Source: Chryseobacterium lacus (GTDB taxonomy: Bacteria; Bacteroidota; Bacteroidia; Flavobacteriales; Weeksellaceae). Taken from it: a DNA stretch of 64,000 bases. The stretch lies in the NCBI RefSeq assembly GCF_003336205.1, contig NZ_QPIE01000004.1, positions 285,995 to 349,994 on the forward strand, written 5' to 3'. Below, in pieces: positions 1 to 10,268 of the stretch. How positions within the stretch are numbered: the stretch's first letter is position 1; every line of letters begins with the position of its first letter. A program made the position numbers and the translations under genes. The notes under the pieces were generated by a model. It was not told the origin of the DNA. It saw only the letters and a program-made list of their open reading frames with translations, and made no database searches.

Positions 1-1
1 T

Positions 2-229
2 CATGAGAAAATTCACCTGCGGCAACAGTTGGAAATGCTGGTGATTTTTTTTTATCTTTGGTATATCGTGGAATACTATTATTGGTTTCTGAAATACAAT
101 AACAAGATGAAAGCCTACCGTTCCATTTCTTTTGAAAGAGAAGCTTTTGCCAAAGAAACTGATTTAAGTTATCTTAAAAACAGAGCATTTTGGAATTTTT
201 TAAAATACAGAAACAGCAGTGATGAGTAG
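2..229 (+). CDS. C-terminal end of an HExxH-containing membrane-associated protein (partial)
   Basis: The gene starts before the window; the frame is open from base 2. The visible 75 residues begin with HEKIH followed by RQQLE, a zinc-metallopeptidase-like HExxH signature, then an aromatic hydrophobic stretch (FFYLWYIVEYYYWF) and a charged tail containing FERE. Small Bacteroidota proteins with this layout are usually annotated as hypothetical; a peptidase role is inference. The stop codon overlaps the start of the next gene, so the two are probably co-transcribed. Confidence 0.7.
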   Translation, partial: HEKIHLRQQLEMLVIFFYLWYIVEYYYWFLKYNNKMKAYRSISFEREAFAKETDLSYLKNRAFWNFLKYRNSSDE

Positions 230-1142
230 GCTTGAATTCCCAACCGTTCCTTTGCCCATTACACGGATTCCTTTGGAGAAAAATATTCGGCTTTACATCA
301 AAAGAGAAGATCTGATTCATCCGGAAATCTCCGGAAACAAGTATTGGAAACTGTTTTATAACGTCAATAATTATCTGAATAAACAACCGAATCATCCGAA
401 ATTTATCACTTTTGGTGGCGCTTATTCCAATCATATAGCCGCCGTAGCTGCCGTGGGAAAAATGATGCACATTTCAACTTTAGGGATTATCCGCGGTGAA
501 GAACTCAGTTTAAAATATCAAGAAAATCCTACACTAAAACAGGCATCCGAAAACGGAATGGAGTACCTGTTTGTTACCAGGGAAGAATACAGAAATAAGG
601 AAAATATTTCATTAGAACTAAGAGAAAAATTTCCCGAAGCCCTTATCATTCCTGAAGGTGGCACCAATGACCAGGCCGTGGAAGGCGTTTGCCATATGCT
701 GAATAATGAAACTCAGGAATTTGATTATCTTTGCACCGCTGTGGGTACAGGAGGCACCGCTGCAGGGTTGTCAAAATTCTGTGAAACTCATCAACAGGTG
801 ATTGGGTATCAGGTAGTTCAGGATGCATCCGTAGAGGAAAAAGTGTTTCAGCTTTCAGGAAAAAGAAACGTTACTTTTCTGGAAGCACACGATAGAGGCT
901 ACGGTAAAATAACTGAAGAAAATATCCGTTTTATAAACAGTTTTTTTCAGAAATTTGGAATTCCGCTGGATCCGGTGTACACAGGAAAGATGATGAAAAA
1001 GATTATGGAACAAATAGAGGAAGGATATTTTCCTGAACACAGTTCCGTTTTAGTCTTTCATACCGGTGGATTGCAGGGAATTGCAGGAGCTAATGAACGG
1101 CTGAAACAGCAAAACAAAACAGAGATTAACTTCAGAAATTAA
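222..1142 (+). CDS. PLP-dependent ACC deaminase / D-cysteine desulfhydrase family protein
   Basis: This 306-residue protein has the fold-type II PLP enzyme pattern. A lysine sits in SGNKYWKL near residue 40, a substrate-binding GGAYSNH near residue 70, and a glycine-rich phosphate loop GTGGTAAGL near residue 175. Family members deaminate or desulfhydrate small amino acids (1-aminocyclopropane-1-carboxylate or D-cysteine); the substrate cannot be told from sequence. A GTG codon three bases upstream is possible, but the ATG at 222 is the more likely start. It overlaps the preceding stop and ends 5 bases before the next gene, consistent with an operon running to hemL. Confidence 0.88.
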   Translation: MSRLEFPTVPLPITRIPLEKNIRLYIKREDLIHPEISGNKYWKLFYNVNNYLNKQPNHPKFITFGGAYSNHIAAVAAVGKMMHISTLGIIRGEELSLKYQENPTLKQASENGMEYLFVTREEYRNKENISLELREKFPEALIIPEGGTNDQAVEGVCHMLNNETQEFDYLCTAVGTGGTAAGLSKFCETHQQVIGYQVVQDASVEEKVFQLSGKRNVTFLEAHDRGYGKITEENIRFINSFFQKFGIPLDPVYTGKMMKKIMEQIEEGYFPEHSSVLVFHTGGLQGIAGANERLKQQNKTEINFRN

Positions 1143-1147
1143 AAATA

Positions 1148-2212
1148 ATGAGAAAACTACTGGTAGTTGCAAGTTTTTTAATTTTAAACTTTACCCAGGC
1201 TCAGACCTGGAAAACAGATGAACAATATATCCAGAATTTTGCGGCGTTTGCTGTAGAAGAAATGGAAAAACACAACATTCCCGCTTCCATCAAACTGGCT
1301 CAGGGATTATTGGAAACTGGTGGCGGACAAAGCCGGTTAGCCAAAGAAGGCAACAATCATTTCGGAATAAAATGCAAGGAAGAATGGACCGGAAAAACCA
1401 TGCGTCACAATGATGATGCACCCAATGAATGTTTCCGCGTGTATGATGATCCCAAAAAATCCTATGAAGATCATTCTCTTTTTCTGACACAAAGAAGATA
1501 TTACACAAAATTATTTTCGCTGGATATCAAAGATTACAAAGGTTGGGCTCACGGATTAAAAAAAGCCGGTTACGCAACCAATCCAAGGTATGCCGGAATT
1601 CTCATCAATCTTATTGAAAAACACAGATTGTATGAATTTGATAATACCAATTCTAAAGAAGTCCTGTTTACACTTTTAAAAATATATCCGGGATTAGCTG
1701 ATGATAAAGAATTCATGGCCCGGCAGAATAATAAAGGTAGAACCGCTGAAAAAGAAAAATCGAACACGCTGAATGTAGCGTACAAACAAACCTCTTACGC
1801 TCAACAGCAAAAAGAAATTCAGGATCAACGCACGAAATCCAAATATGAAGTGCTGAGGTCAATTCTGGTGAAAAATCATCCGAATGGAGGAATGAAATAT
1901 CTCGTAGTTCCGGAAGACATGGAACTTCAGCTTATCGCCCAGAAATACGGAATCAGCGAAAGCCGTCTTTTGAAATGGAACGAACTTCAAAATGGAAAAC
2001 TAAAACAAAACGATATTATCTTTCTTGAACCCAAAAATGCTGAAGGAAACATCGCTACCTATCAGGCTGAAAACGGGGAAAGCATGAGAGAAATCGCCCA
2101 GAAATTTGGCGTCAGACTGGACAAACTTTATGTGAAAAACAGAATGTCAGAAGGCTCTGAACCACAACCGGGAACCCTCATTTATCTGCAAGGGAAGAAA
2201 CCCAGAAACTAA
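1148..2212 (+). CDS. Secreted N-acetylglucosaminidase with C-terminal LysM-like repeats
   Basis: Residues 1-18 form a signal peptide ending TQA. Residues about 25-165 match the glucosaminidase (GH73-like) domain, with LLETGGGQS carrying the expected catalytic glutamate near residue 53 and the NNHFGIKC motif downstream. The C-terminal third contains two LysM-like peptidoglycan-binding units near residues 250-295 and 305-350 ([25 protein letters not shown]). Its likely job is peptidoglycan remodelling in the periplasm. It lies 5 bases after the deaminase-like gene and 5 bases before hemL. Confidence 0.88.
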   Translation: MRKLLVVASFLILNFTQAQTWKTDEQYIQNFAAFAVEEMEKHNIPASIKLAQGLLETGGGQSRLAKEGNNHFGIKCKEEWTGKTMRHNDDAPNECFRVYDDPKKSYEDHSLFLTQRRYYTKLFSLDIKDYKGWAHGLKKAGYATNPRYAGILINLIEKHRLYEFDNTNSKEVLFTLLKIYPGLADDKEFMARQNNKGRTAEKEKSNTLNVAYKQTSYAQQQKEIQDQRTKSKYEVLRSILVKNHPNGGMKYLVVPEDMELQLIAQKYGISESRLLKWNELQNGKLKQNDIIFLEPKNAEGNIATYQAENGESMREIAQKFGVRLDKLYVKNRMSEGSEPQPGTLIYLQGKKPRN

Positions 2213-2217
2213 TTTTT

Positions 2218-3501
2218 ATGATTTATCAAAGAAGTTCTGCGCTCTTTACGGAAGCGCAGCAATATATTCCCGGTGGAGTCAATTCGCCGGTTCGTGCGTT
2301 TAAATCGGTAGGTGGAACGCCGGTATTTATGAAATCTGCAAAAGGTGCATATCTTACAGACGCAGACGACAGAACCTACATTGATTATATTAATTCCTGG
2401 GGACCGGCCATTTTGGGCCATACCCATCCTGAAGTTTTGGAAGCAGTTCAGAAGCAGGCCGAAAAAGGATTCTCATTTGGAACTCCAACAGAACTTGAAA
2501 CGGAAATCGCCAGATTCATCATTGAAAATGTTCCGAATATTGATCAGATCCGGATGGTTTCCTCGGGAACAGAAGCCTGTATGAGTGCGGTTCGCCTTGC
2601 AAGAGGATTTACCGGAAGAGATAAAATTATCAAATTTGAAGGGTGTTATCACGGCCATTCCGACAGTTTTTTAATTAAAGCCGGAAGCGGGGCAGCGACA
2701 TTTGGAAATCCAAATTCTCCCGGTGTTACACAAGGTACAGCAAAAGATACTTTGCTGGCAAGATTTAATGATTTTGACCAGGTAAAGGATTTGTTTCGCA
2801 ATAATCCCGAACAGATTGCTGCCATCATCATAGAACCGGTGGCCGGAAATATGGGTTGTGTATTGCCTGAAAATAATTTCCTTCAGAAACTGCGTGAGTT
2901 GTGTGATGAACATAAAACTTTATTGATTTTTGATGAAGTGATGACCGGTTTTAGGCTCGCTTTCGGAGGAGCTCAGGAACGCTACAATGTGAAAGCCGAT
3001 CTGGTAACGTATGGTAAAGTAATCGGTGGGGGAATGCCCGTTGGAGCTTTTGCAGGACGCAGTGAAATTATGGATCATCTTGCACCGAAAGGAGCCGTTT
3101 ATCAGGCAGGTACGCTCAGCGGAAATCCGCTGGCCATGAGAGGTGGACTCGAAACTTTGAAAATTATTAAGAAGGATTCTGATTTTTTTAACCGTTTGGA
3201 CAAAACGACAGAAATCCTGGATTTTGAAATAGCTAAAATTCTGAATTCTAAAAATATCAGACACAGGATCAACAGAGTAGGATCCATGATGAGCATCTTT
3301 TTTCACATTGGAGCCGTGAGTAATTTTGATGAAGCTCAAAACGCAAATCATGCTTTGTTCAATAATTTCTTTCATCATATGCTTAAAAACGGAGTGTATC
3401 TTCCGCCAAGTGGTTATGAAACCTATTTCATCAGCAGTGCCATCACAGAAAACGAAATAGAAAAGACCCTGGAAGCCGTCCGGAAATTTGAATATTCTTA
3501 A
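2218..3501 (+). CDS. hemL: Glutamate-1-semialdehyde 2,1-aminomutase
   Basis: The enzyme converts glutamate-1-semialdehyde to 5-aminolevulinate in the C5 heme pathway. The 427-residue length is normal. Visible motifs are the N-terminal [11 protein letters not shown], the cofactor-binding [10 protein letters not shown] near residue 121, [12 protein letters not shown] with the PLP-contacting aspartate, and TYGKVIGGG with the Schiff-base lysine near residue 267. It ends the short-spaced run that starts at the window edge. Another heme gene, hemB, lies 5 kb downstream as a separate unit. Confidence 0.96.
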   Translation: MIYQRSSALFTEAQQYIPGGVNSPVRAFKSVGGTPVFMKSAKGAYLTDADDRTYIDYINSWGPAILGHTHPEVLEAVQKQAEKGFSFGTPTELETEIARFIIENVPNIDQIRMVSSGTEACMSAVRLARGFTGRDKIIKFEGCYHGHSDSFLIKAGSGAATFGNPNSPGVTQGTAKDTLLARFNDFDQVKDLFRNNPEQIAAIIIEPVAGNMGCVLPENNFLQKLRELCDEHKTLLIFDEVMTGFRLAFGGAQERYNVKADLVTYGKVIGGGMPVGAFAGRSEIMDHLAPKGAVYQAGTLSGNPLAMRGGLETLKIIKKDSDFFNRLDKTTEILDFEIAKILNSKNIRHRINRVGSMMSIFFHIGAVSNFDEAQNANHALFNNFFHHMLKNGVYLPPSGYETYFISSAITENEIEKTLEAVRKFEYS

Positions 3502-3645
3502 GATTTTTTGTCTAAATTATTCAACAGGTTTGGCTTAAAAAAACAAATTGAAAACGAGTTTTAACCATTATTGAGATCAAGTCGCTGTTTGAAAATTATT
3601 TAAATTCACAATTCAATTCACACAAAAGTGGAAGGATATTTTTCG

Positions 3646-3653
3646 TAATTTTG
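3646..3653 (+). promoter_or_regulatory. Candidate -7 promoter element upstream of lpdA
   Basis: TAATTTTG matches the Bacteroidota -7 consensus TAnnTTTG and lies 38 bases before the lpdA start, in the 190-base gap after hemL. No clear TTG element is seen at the usual distance. Confidence 0.5.
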
Positions 3654-3691
3654 TGCAGATAAAACGATTAATAATATACTAAAAAATAAAA

Positions 3692-5095
3692 ATGAGTCAA
3701 TTCGATCTTATCGTTATCGGTTCCGGGCCCGGTGGTTATGTTGCGGCAATCAGAGCTGCACAGTTGGGTTTCAAAACAGCTATTATTGAGAAATATCCCA
3801 CCATGGGCGGAACGTGCCTCAATGTTGGGTGTATTCCTTCCAAAGCCATGCTGGACAGTTCGGAGCATTTCCACAATGCGGTTCACAATTTTGAAAACCA
3901 CGGAATTTCAGTACAATCTCCGACTGCCGATATTGCAAGAATGGTAGAGCGTAAAAACGAAGTGGTAGACCAAACAACCAAAGGAATCCAGTTCCTGATG
4001 GACAAAAATAAAGTGACCGTGTACCAAGGTGTTGGTTCTTTTGAAAGTGCTACACAGGTAAAAGTGACAAAAGACGATGGCTCGTCAGAAATTCTGGATA
4101 CGAAATATGTCATCATTGCGACAGGCTCGAAACCATCGTCACTGCCATTCATCAATATCGACAAAGAAAGAATCATCACTTCCACAGAAGCTTTAAATCT
4201 AAAGGAAATCCCGAAAAAAATGCTGGTTATTGGGGGCGGCGTTATCGGCCTTGAGCTTGGTTCCGTATGTTTAAGATTAGGTTCCGAAGTGACCGTGATT
4301 GAATATATGGACAAAATTATTCCGGGAATGGATGGAGCTTTGTCTAAAGAACTTCAGAAGGTTCTGAGAAAACAAAAAATGAAGTTTGAACTTTCCACCG
4401 CTGTTTCCGCTGTAGAAAGAAACGGTGACATTGTGAAAGTAACAGCAAAAAATAAAAAAGGCGAAGAAGTTGTTTTTGAAGCAGATTACGTTCTCGTTTC
4501 TGTAGGAAGAAAGCCTTACACAGAAGGATTGGCTCTTGAAAAAGCGGGTGTTGATCTGGATGAAAGAGGAAGAGTAAAAGTAAATAAACATCTCCAAACC
4601 AATGTTTCGAATATTTACGCTATTGGTGATGTAATTCAAGGTGCGATGCTGGCTCACAAAGCGTCTGAAGAAGGAGTTTTGGTAGCAGAACAGTTGGCAG
4701 GACAAAAACCACATATCAACTATAATTTAATTCCGGGTGTTGTATATACCTGGCCTGAAGTAGCCGGAGTCGGACAAACTGAAGAACAGCTGAAAGAAGC
4801 CGGAAGAGCAATAAAAGTAGGTAATTTCCCGATGAGAGCTTTGGGAAGAAGCCGTGCTTCAGGAGATATTGACGGTTTCGTAAAAATTATTGCTGATGAG
4901 AAAACCGATGAAGTTTTGGGTGTTCACATGATCGGTGCCAGAGCCGCAGATATGATTGCAGCAGCAGTTACCGCGATGGAATTCCGGGCTTCTGCAGAAG
5001 ACATCGCAAGAATGTCGCACGCTCACCCTACGTTCGCAGAAGCGATCAAAGAAGCAGCATTGGATGCTACCGGTAAAATTGCCATTCACATGTAA
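3692..5095 (+). CDS. lpdA: Dihydrolipoyl dehydrogenase (E3)
   Basis: This FAD-dependent disulfide oxidoreductase reoxidises lipoyl groups of 2-oxoacid dehydrogenase complexes and the glycine cleavage system. It has an N-terminal GSGPGGYVAAIRAAQ dinucleotide fold, the redox pair in GGTCLNVGCIPSK, a second NAD-binding VIGGGVIGLELG, and the C-terminal HAHPTFAEA with the active-site His. Its 467 residues are normal for the family. It stands alone with its own promoter element and a terminator just downstream. Confidence 0.96.
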   Translation: MSQFDLIVIGSGPGGYVAAIRAAQLGFKTAIIEKYPTMGGTCLNVGCIPSKAMLDSSEHFHNAVHNFENHGISVQSPTADIARMVERKNEVVDQTTKGIQFLMDKNKVTVYQGVGSFESATQVKVTKDDGSSEILDTKYVIIATGSKPSSLPFINIDKERIITSTEALNLKEIPKKMLVIGGGVIGLELGSVCLRLGSEVTVIEYMDKIIPGMDGALSKELQKVLRKQKMKFELSTAVSAVERNGDIVKVTAKNKKGEEVVFEADYVLVSVGRKPYTEGLALEKAGVDLDERGRVKVNKHLQTNVSNIYAIGDVIQGAMLAHKASEEGVLVAEQLAGQKPHINYNLIPGVVYTWPEVAGVGQTEEQLKEAGRAIKVGNFPMRALGRSRASGDIDGFVKIIADEKTDEVLGVHMIGARAADMIAAAVTAMEFRASAEDIARMSHAHPTFAEAIKEAALDATGKIAIHM

Positions 5096-5161
5096 ATTCT
5101 CACGTAGGGCCCATATTGACGGCGCTTTTCACAGTGTGAAAATTTATTGTAAAATTAATTG

Positions 5162-5186
5162 AGGCGCCATTTTATGGCGTCTTTTT
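5162..5186 (+). terminator. Intrinsic terminator after lpdA
   Basis: A 9-bp stem (AGGCGCCAT with ATGGCGTCT, one wobble pair) around a TTT loop is followed by TTTTT. The stop codon of the convergent minus-strand gene lies within this hairpin. Confidence 0.75.
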
Positions 5187-6209
5187 ATGTTGTTCTTTTA
5201 TGTTTTCTTTAGAATTAATTTCATTTCGGGTTTCCGCAGCCGTCTGATAAATAATATTCCGCAACTGCTGTATTTTTCCCACAGGCTGTAATTGTTCAGG
5301 ATTATCAAAAGGATTAAAAACCAGCGCTTCTACTTCAGGATCCTGAACATTTAGCAACGAGTTTTTCGGTAAAGTGAGGATTCCGATTTCTATTTCTGTC
5401 GCATTTCTCCACATTTTGGTAAGATCGTTGACCGGATGGCGGTTCAGGTCGCTGCACAATTGAAATACCAACTTGTACTGCGCTTCCTGTTGACTGAAGT
5501 ATTTGCATATTCTGTCTTCTCCGCGTTCATTTTTGGCAAAATTCTTTTCAATTTCTATCGGAATCAGTTTTATTTTCATGATAAAATCTCCGAGCCTAAA
5601 ACAACCGATGGAATGAAAAGGGAAAGACAAGATAAAATCATTTTTTCTGAATAACAGTTGTGCCGCATGTTTCATAATGTCGGGAGAAAATATGCCCGGA
5701 AAAAAGGTCCTGCTGTGAATCAGCAGTGCAGGAAGATCCATTGCAGACACGACAAAATTATCTGCTTTGGTCGTGAGAAAAGTGTTCATTGATATGAAAA
5801 ACTTCAGAAATCCTGCTACCGAATTGGTGGGAAAAAGAGGAAAATTAACCAGTGGAAAAAGAATATTCCGATCAGGAGCTTTTATTTTTAGCGATATTCC
5901 ATAAGCCGGAACTTCATGTTTTGACTTAAAAATAATGGGATTGGAGTGAGAAAATCTTGCAGTCGTTTCATAATTCTCTTCAGGAAAAATCATCCGCAGC
6001 CAGTTAGGAATATTTGGGTGAATCTGTAATGTTCCCCATGCTACAGCATAACTTTTGGAATGTGCAGCTCTGGTAGCATAGGAAACATGACTTATTTTTT
6101 TTGATATTTGAATAAATTCCCTGACGGAAACGGCGGCTTTTTCCAACAGTTTTATTTCTTTTGAGTTGAGTTCGTCAAACTCAGAACGGTAACGGATCAG
6201 GTTTTCCAT
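5172..6209 (-). CDS. Catalase-like domain protein
   Basis: The 345-residue protein resembles a shortened catalase fold. RAAHSKSYAVAWGTLQI around residues 47-63 matches the catalase segment around the distal heme histidine, followed by ARFSHSNP, which corresponds to the catalase VRFS motif. It is much shorter than true catalases (about 480 or more residues) and is close to the catalase-related family with peroxidase or heme-allene roles. Activity is unproven. The start overlaps the KTSC-domain gene by 29 bases, so the pair is probably co-transcribed. Confidence 0.68.
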   Translation of the reverse strand: MENLIRYRSEFDELNSKEIKLLEKAAVSVREFIQISKKISHVSYATRAAHSKSYAVAWGTLQIHPNIPNWLRMIFPEENYETTARFSHSNPIIFKSKHEVPAYGISLKIKAPDRNILFPLVNFPLFPTNSVAGFLKFFISMNTFLTTKADNFVVSAMDLPALLIHSRTFFPGIFSPDIMKHAAQLLFRKNDFILSFPFHSIGCFRLGDFIMKIKLIPIEIEKNFAKNERGEDRICKYFSQQEAQYKLVFQLCSDLNRHPVNDLTKMWRNATEIEIGILTLPKNSLLNVQDPEVEALVFNPFDNPEQLQPVGKIQQLRNIIYQTAAETRNEINSKENIKEQHKKTP

Positions 6210-6405
6210 TGGATATTCTTTTAAACGGATAAAATCCTTTTATTTTCTTATTTAAAAATGTGCCTTTTGAAAAAGCGCCCCGGAATTCATCAAAGACAAT
6301 CTTCGGAACTTCCATATAATCATATATTTTACCCGACAGAAACTCAATGCGAAGAATCATCTTTTCGGGAAAATACTCATATTTTTTAATCACAGTGGAA
6401 GGCAT
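6181..6405 (-). CDS. KTSC domain protein
   Basis: This 74-residue protein fits the KTSC domain, named for a lysyl-tRNA-synthetase-associated segment: Y..F....L.I.F..G..Y.Y..VP, then FRGAFSKGTFLNKKIKGFYP. Such proteins are small, probably cytosolic, and of unknown function; some are thought to bind nucleic acid. It overlaps the following catalase-like gene by 29 bases on the same strand, so the two products are likely made together. Confidence 0.78.
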   Translation of the reverse strand: MPSTVIKKYEYFPEKMILRIEFLSGKIYDYMEVPKIVFDEFRGAFSKGTFLNKKIKGFYPFKRISNGKPDPLPF

Positions 6406-6443
6406 ATTCGTTTTTCAGCAATAACTGTTCCGAGCAATTATCT

Positions 6444-6451
6444 TAACTTTG
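6444..6451 (+). promoter_or_regulatory. Candidate -7 element directly before a likely leaderless gene
   Basis: TAACTTTG fits TAnnTTTG and ends only 4 bases before the ATG at 6456. With initiation about 5-8 bases after the box, the transcript would start at or next to the start codon. Confidence 0.5.
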
Positions 6452-6455
6452 CAAC

Positions 6456-7280
6456 ATGAACATTGGCAAAACACAGACTTTAAAGGTTTCAGAAAAAAAT
6501 ACTTCCGGATATATACTGGTAGATGATCAGGAAGAGAAGGCATTTCTGCCGAAGATTTTCGTTCGCGATGAAATGCAAGAAGGCGATGAAATAGAGGTGT
6601 TTGTTTATCAGGATGATGACAAACTGAAAGCCACAACTGAAAAACCTTTGGCCGAAGTAGGTGAATTTGCGGTTATGAGTTGTGTGCAAAGTCTGCCTAG
6701 TGGTGCATTTATGGATTGGGGAATCATCAAGGATTTGTTCATTCCGTACAAGCAACAGAAGGCCAAGATTGTAGAAGGCAAACGCTATTTGGTGTATGTT
6801 TATGTTGATGAACCTACAGGTTTGATCACCGGAACAACCAAGTTCAAAAGAAATCCGCAGTATGAAGATCTGCCTTTCAAAAAAGGCGACAGAGTGAGTC
6901 TTATTTTGATGGGAGAAGGAGAGTTGGGCTGGAATGTCATTATTAATAAAGAATATATCGGTTTGATTTATGCTTCGGATGTATATAAAAAACTCTATCC
7001 TTTGTCCGAAGAAACAGGCTACATTAAAACCATCCGCGAAGACGGTAAAATCGATGTTTCCCTGCAACCTGAAGGGTACGCCAATATAGATGAATTTCAG
7101 AAAATAATTTTGGAAAAACTGGAAGGAAATTATGGCTTGTTGTATGTTTCCGACAAATCTACTCCGGCAGAAATAAAAGATGAACTCCAAATGAGCAAAA
7201 AGAATTTTAAAAAAGCGATCGGAGGTTTATACAAAGACAAGAAAATCGAAATTCTGGATGATAAAATCCGGTTGCTGTAA
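6456..7280 (+). CDS. S1-like RNA-binding protein of the CvfB/YitL family
   Basis: The protein has 274 residues, the usual CvfB size. It contains tandem S1-type OB folds (VMSCVQSLPSGAFMDWGI and LFIPYKQQ near residues 73-100) and a C-terminal winged-helix segment (STPAEIKDELQMSKKNFKKAIG). CvfB proteins bind RNA and influence virulence-factor expression in Firmicutes; the role in Bacteroidota is unknown. The gene is divergent from the KTSC gene, and its ATG is almost at the predicted transcription start. Confidence 0.86.
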   Translation: MNIGKTQTLKVSEKNTSGYILVDDQEEKAFLPKIFVRDEMQEGDEIEVFVYQDDDKLKATTEKPLAEVGEFAVMSCVQSLPSGAFMDWGIIKDLFIPYKQQKAKIVEGKRYLVYVYVDEPTGLITGTTKFKRNPQYEDLPFKKGDRVSLILMGEGELGWNVIINKEYIGLIYASDVYKKLYPLSEETGYIKTIREDGKIDVSLQPEGYANIDEFQKIILEKLEGNYGLLYVSDKSTPAEIKDELQMSKKNFKKAIGGLYKDKKIEILDDKIRLL

Positions 7281-7333
7281 GACTTTTTAGGAAGCCGAAG
7301 CCGATCGGGAAGGTGAAAATATTCATAAATAAG

Positions 7334-7362
7334 AAAGCCCTCATAAGATGAGAGCTTTTTTT
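7334..7362 (+). terminator. Bidirectional terminator between the CvfB-like gene and tRNA-Pro
   Basis: An 11-bp stem (AAAGCCCTCAT with ATGAGAGCTTT) with a 3-base loop is followed by TTTT on the plus strand. It has one A-C mismatch read forward and only a G-U wobble read in reverse, so it can end both the plus-strand gene and the minus-strand tRNA. Confidence 0.8.
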
Positions 7363-7363
7363 G

Positions 7364-7437
7364 TCGGGATGACTGGATTCGAACCAGCGACCACTTGCAC
7401 CCCATGCAAGTACGCTACCGGGCTGCGCTACATCCCG
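7364..7437 (-). tRNA. tRNA-Pro (anticodon GGG)
   Basis: Read on the minus strand, the 74-base sequence folds as a tRNA. The 7-bp acceptor stem is CGGGATG with CATCCCG plus discriminator A. It has a D arm with AGCGCAG...GGTAGCG, a 5-bp anticodon stem CTTGC/GCAAG around the loop ATGGGGT, and a T arm with GGTTCGAATCC. Positions 34-36 read GGG, so it decodes proline CCC (and CCU). The 3' CCA is not encoded. Confidence 0.95.
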
Positions 7438-7488
7438 CTTTGGGACTACAAAAATAAGAATTTTTTGTGATTTGGAAAAGCGAGAATA

Positions 7489-7836
7489 CTATTCTTTTCT
7501 CACCAAGAGAATCCAATCATCTTCCAGAAATTTATAACCAATATCATATACAAAACGATATTCTGCACCGTTTTTATATACTTTTAAGTTGGTAAAATAT
7601 TCAAAATCAAAACCTTCCTCTGAAAGTTTTTTTCGGGTAGTCTTCACTTTCCCTTCGGTAAACCGGTTTTCTGAAAGTATTCTGTAATTTTTGCGGAGTT
7701 TGTTATGAGTATTCCGCATCAGATTAGTAACATCTTTATTATGCTTGTTGTTATAAGAATTTCTACAGGCATCATTGCAGAATTTTTTATCCGCTCTTCC
7801 TATAATCCTGTCACCACATTCCAAACAAGTTATCAT
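7489..7836 (-). CDS. Small zinc-ribbon protein of unknown function
   Basis: The 115-residue protein begins with a likely zinc-binding knuckle pair (CLEC near residue 4 and CNDAC near residue 20), resembling the DUF2116-type zinc ribbon. A basic central part and a C-terminal beta-rich part ending VYDIGYKFLEDDW follow. No catalytic motif is seen. Its start overlaps the stop of the upstream VOC gene by 4 bases, a typical translationally coupled pair. Confidence 0.72.
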   Translation of the reverse strand: MITCLECGDRIIGRADKKFCNDACRNSYNNKHNKDVTNLMRNTHNKLRKNYRILSENRFTEGKVKTTRKKLSEEGFDFEYFTNLKVYKNGAEYRFVYDIGYKFLEDDWILLVRKE

Positions 7837-8240
7837 ATTCCATTAATTTTCTGCGCAAAAACAATAATATGACCGTCAGGATCAGCAAAGTAAAAAGCTT
7901 TATCTCCCCAGTTCATGTCCTGCAAAGGACTGATGATGTCAATATTCAAAGCTTTAACATTCTCATATTCCGAATCTATTTGATCGGAATACAGATACAG
8001 TTCGCAGCGTGGAATTCCGGTGCCGGTTTCGGGAGCTGGCATTTTATCCTTTAGAATCTTCGCAATTCCTGCATTCGGCATTAAACCCAAAACGATATTG
8101 TCTGCAATTTCAAATTCACTCATTCCCGGAACATTGAGCCGAGCCTTTTTTCGGAATATTTTCTCGTAAAAAACGGTGCTCGATTGCTGATTTTCCACAT
8201 AAAGAATAAAATGTATTTTATTGAAACCAAACATCGTCAA
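7833..8240 (-). CDS. VOC superfamily (glyoxalase/bleomycin-resistance-like) protein
   Basis: The 135 residues form a single vicinal-oxygen-chelate unit: an N-terminal IHFILYVENQQSSTVFYEKIF, a central ELYLYSDQIDSEYENVK, and the closing FYFADPDGHIIVFAQK. Members bind a metal and act as lyases, dioxygenases or drug-binding proteins; the ligand is not predictable here. It precedes and overlaps the zinc-ribbon gene by 4 bases. Confidence 0.82.
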   Translation of the reverse strand: MTMFGFNKIHFILYVENQQSSTVFYEKIFRKKARLNVPGMSEFEIADNIVLGLMPNAGIAKILKDKMPAPETGTGIPRCELYLYSDQIDSEYENVKALNIDIISPLQDMNWGDKAFYFADPDGHIIVFAQKINGI

Positions 8241-8259
8241 AGGATTTACATCAAAGATA

Positions 8260-8287
8260 AAAAAAATATCCGCTTCAGGAAGCGGAT
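8260..8287 (-). terminator. Intrinsic terminator after the T9SS-sorting-domain gene
   Basis: ATCCGCTTC with GAAGCGGAT forms a perfect 9-bp stem around 2 bases. On the minus strand it is followed by a U-rich run, matching the end of the gene at 8317-8667. Confidence 0.8.
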
Positions 8288-8316
8288 AATAATAAGTTTT
8301 AAGTCAGTAGATTACA

Positions 8317-8667
8317 TTATTGTTTAATGATCTGTTTTATCTTCGTCGTATTGTCGCTCAGGGTGTACTTCATAAGATATTTCCCCGGTCTTAATTTTTC
8401 TACATTAATTTCAGCAGCGTTCATGTTGACATTATACATTGCGACAGGCATTCCCAGAATGGAATAAAAAGTAACAGATTTTACCCTCAGCGATTGGTCT
8501 TTTGTTTTCAGGAAAAGAACATCTTTGGTAGGGTTCGGATATACCGTAAGGCCGCCGTCATCAGCCTTTTGCTGGCTGAAGGAAGGCTCTTTTATGCTTT
8601 GGGCGCTCCAGTTTGATACACTGGAAGTGAACCCTAAAAAGAGTATAAGGAATAAATATTTTTTCAT
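8317..8667 (-). CDS. Short secreted protein with a T9SS type A C-terminal sorting domain
   Basis: An N-terminal signal peptide (MKKYLFLILFLGFTSS) is followed almost at once by the type IX sorting domain: VYPNPTKDVLFL, VTFYSILGMPV and the closing LRPGKYLMKY...TTKIKQIIKQ. There is practically no cargo, only about 25 residues between signal and sorting domain. It may be a remnant of a larger secreted protein or a minimal T9SS substrate. The ATG at 8667 is preferred over a GTG two codons upstream. Confidence 0.82.
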   Translation of the reverse strand: MKKYLFLILFLGFTSSVSNWSAQSIKEPSFSQQKADDGGLTVYPNPTKDVLFLKTKDQSLRVKSVTFYSILGMPVAMYNVNMNAAEINVEKLRPGKYLMKYTLSDNTTKIKQIIKQ

Positions 8668-8752
8668 AGACACTTTTTTGCAGTACGTATTAACATTGCG
8701 AATGTACTCATTATTAAAATAATTTGCAATAGTTTTTTACATGAAGTATGCG

Positions 8753-9790
<1,038 letters not shown>

Positions 9791-9812
9791 AGTTACTAGG
9801 TAAATTCAGAAA

Positions 9813-10139
9813 TTAAAACCAGGGACGCTTATTTTTCAGGTACGTTTCATCAAACTGGCGGTCGTTCATCGTGAGATAAATGACACCTTCTACGACAGGA
9901 ATAATGAACACCGCGGGAAATAAAGCACTTCCTATTCCACAGGTAATAAGGGTAAGCAAAGGAATTATAATCAGTGTAGAAAGCAATAAAATCGCGCCTT
10001 CGGTCGAATATCCGAGATAAAATTTGTGAACTCCCAACGCTCCTAATAAAATAGCGAGGATTCCCGTTGTCAGTTTCTTTTCTGAACGGTAGGGTGGGAG
10101 ATTTTGTCCTTCAGGATTATGATAACCATACGTTTCCAT
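9813..10139 (-). CDS. TM2 domain membrane protein
   Basis: This 108-residue protein carries a TM2 domain: two membrane helices joined by a short turn, with the motif LLGALGVHKFYLGY near residue 37 and a second helix IIPLLTLITCGIGSALF. TM2 proteins are small inner-membrane proteins of unknown function. It is divergent from lptB. Confidence 0.85.
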   Translation of the reverse strand: METYGYHNPEGQNLPPYRSEKKLTTGILAILLGALGVHKFYLGYSTEGAILLLSTLIIIPLLTLITCGIGSALFPAVFIIPVVEGVIYLTMNDRQFDETYLKNKRPWF

Positions 10140-10268
10140 CGTTGATATTTTAATGTGGTGAACCTGATAAGTCGCAGCCGGAAAAGTGATGTTACAACAC
10201 GACGCAAAGCTTTCTTAAATTTAACGGCCCGGCCTGCAACTTCAAACAAAAATGATATATTTGTTCCC

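Noticed and set aside
10155..10268. Upstream extension of lptB
   Set aside because: The extra 38 residues are not LptB-like; ATG 10269 gives the family N-terminus.
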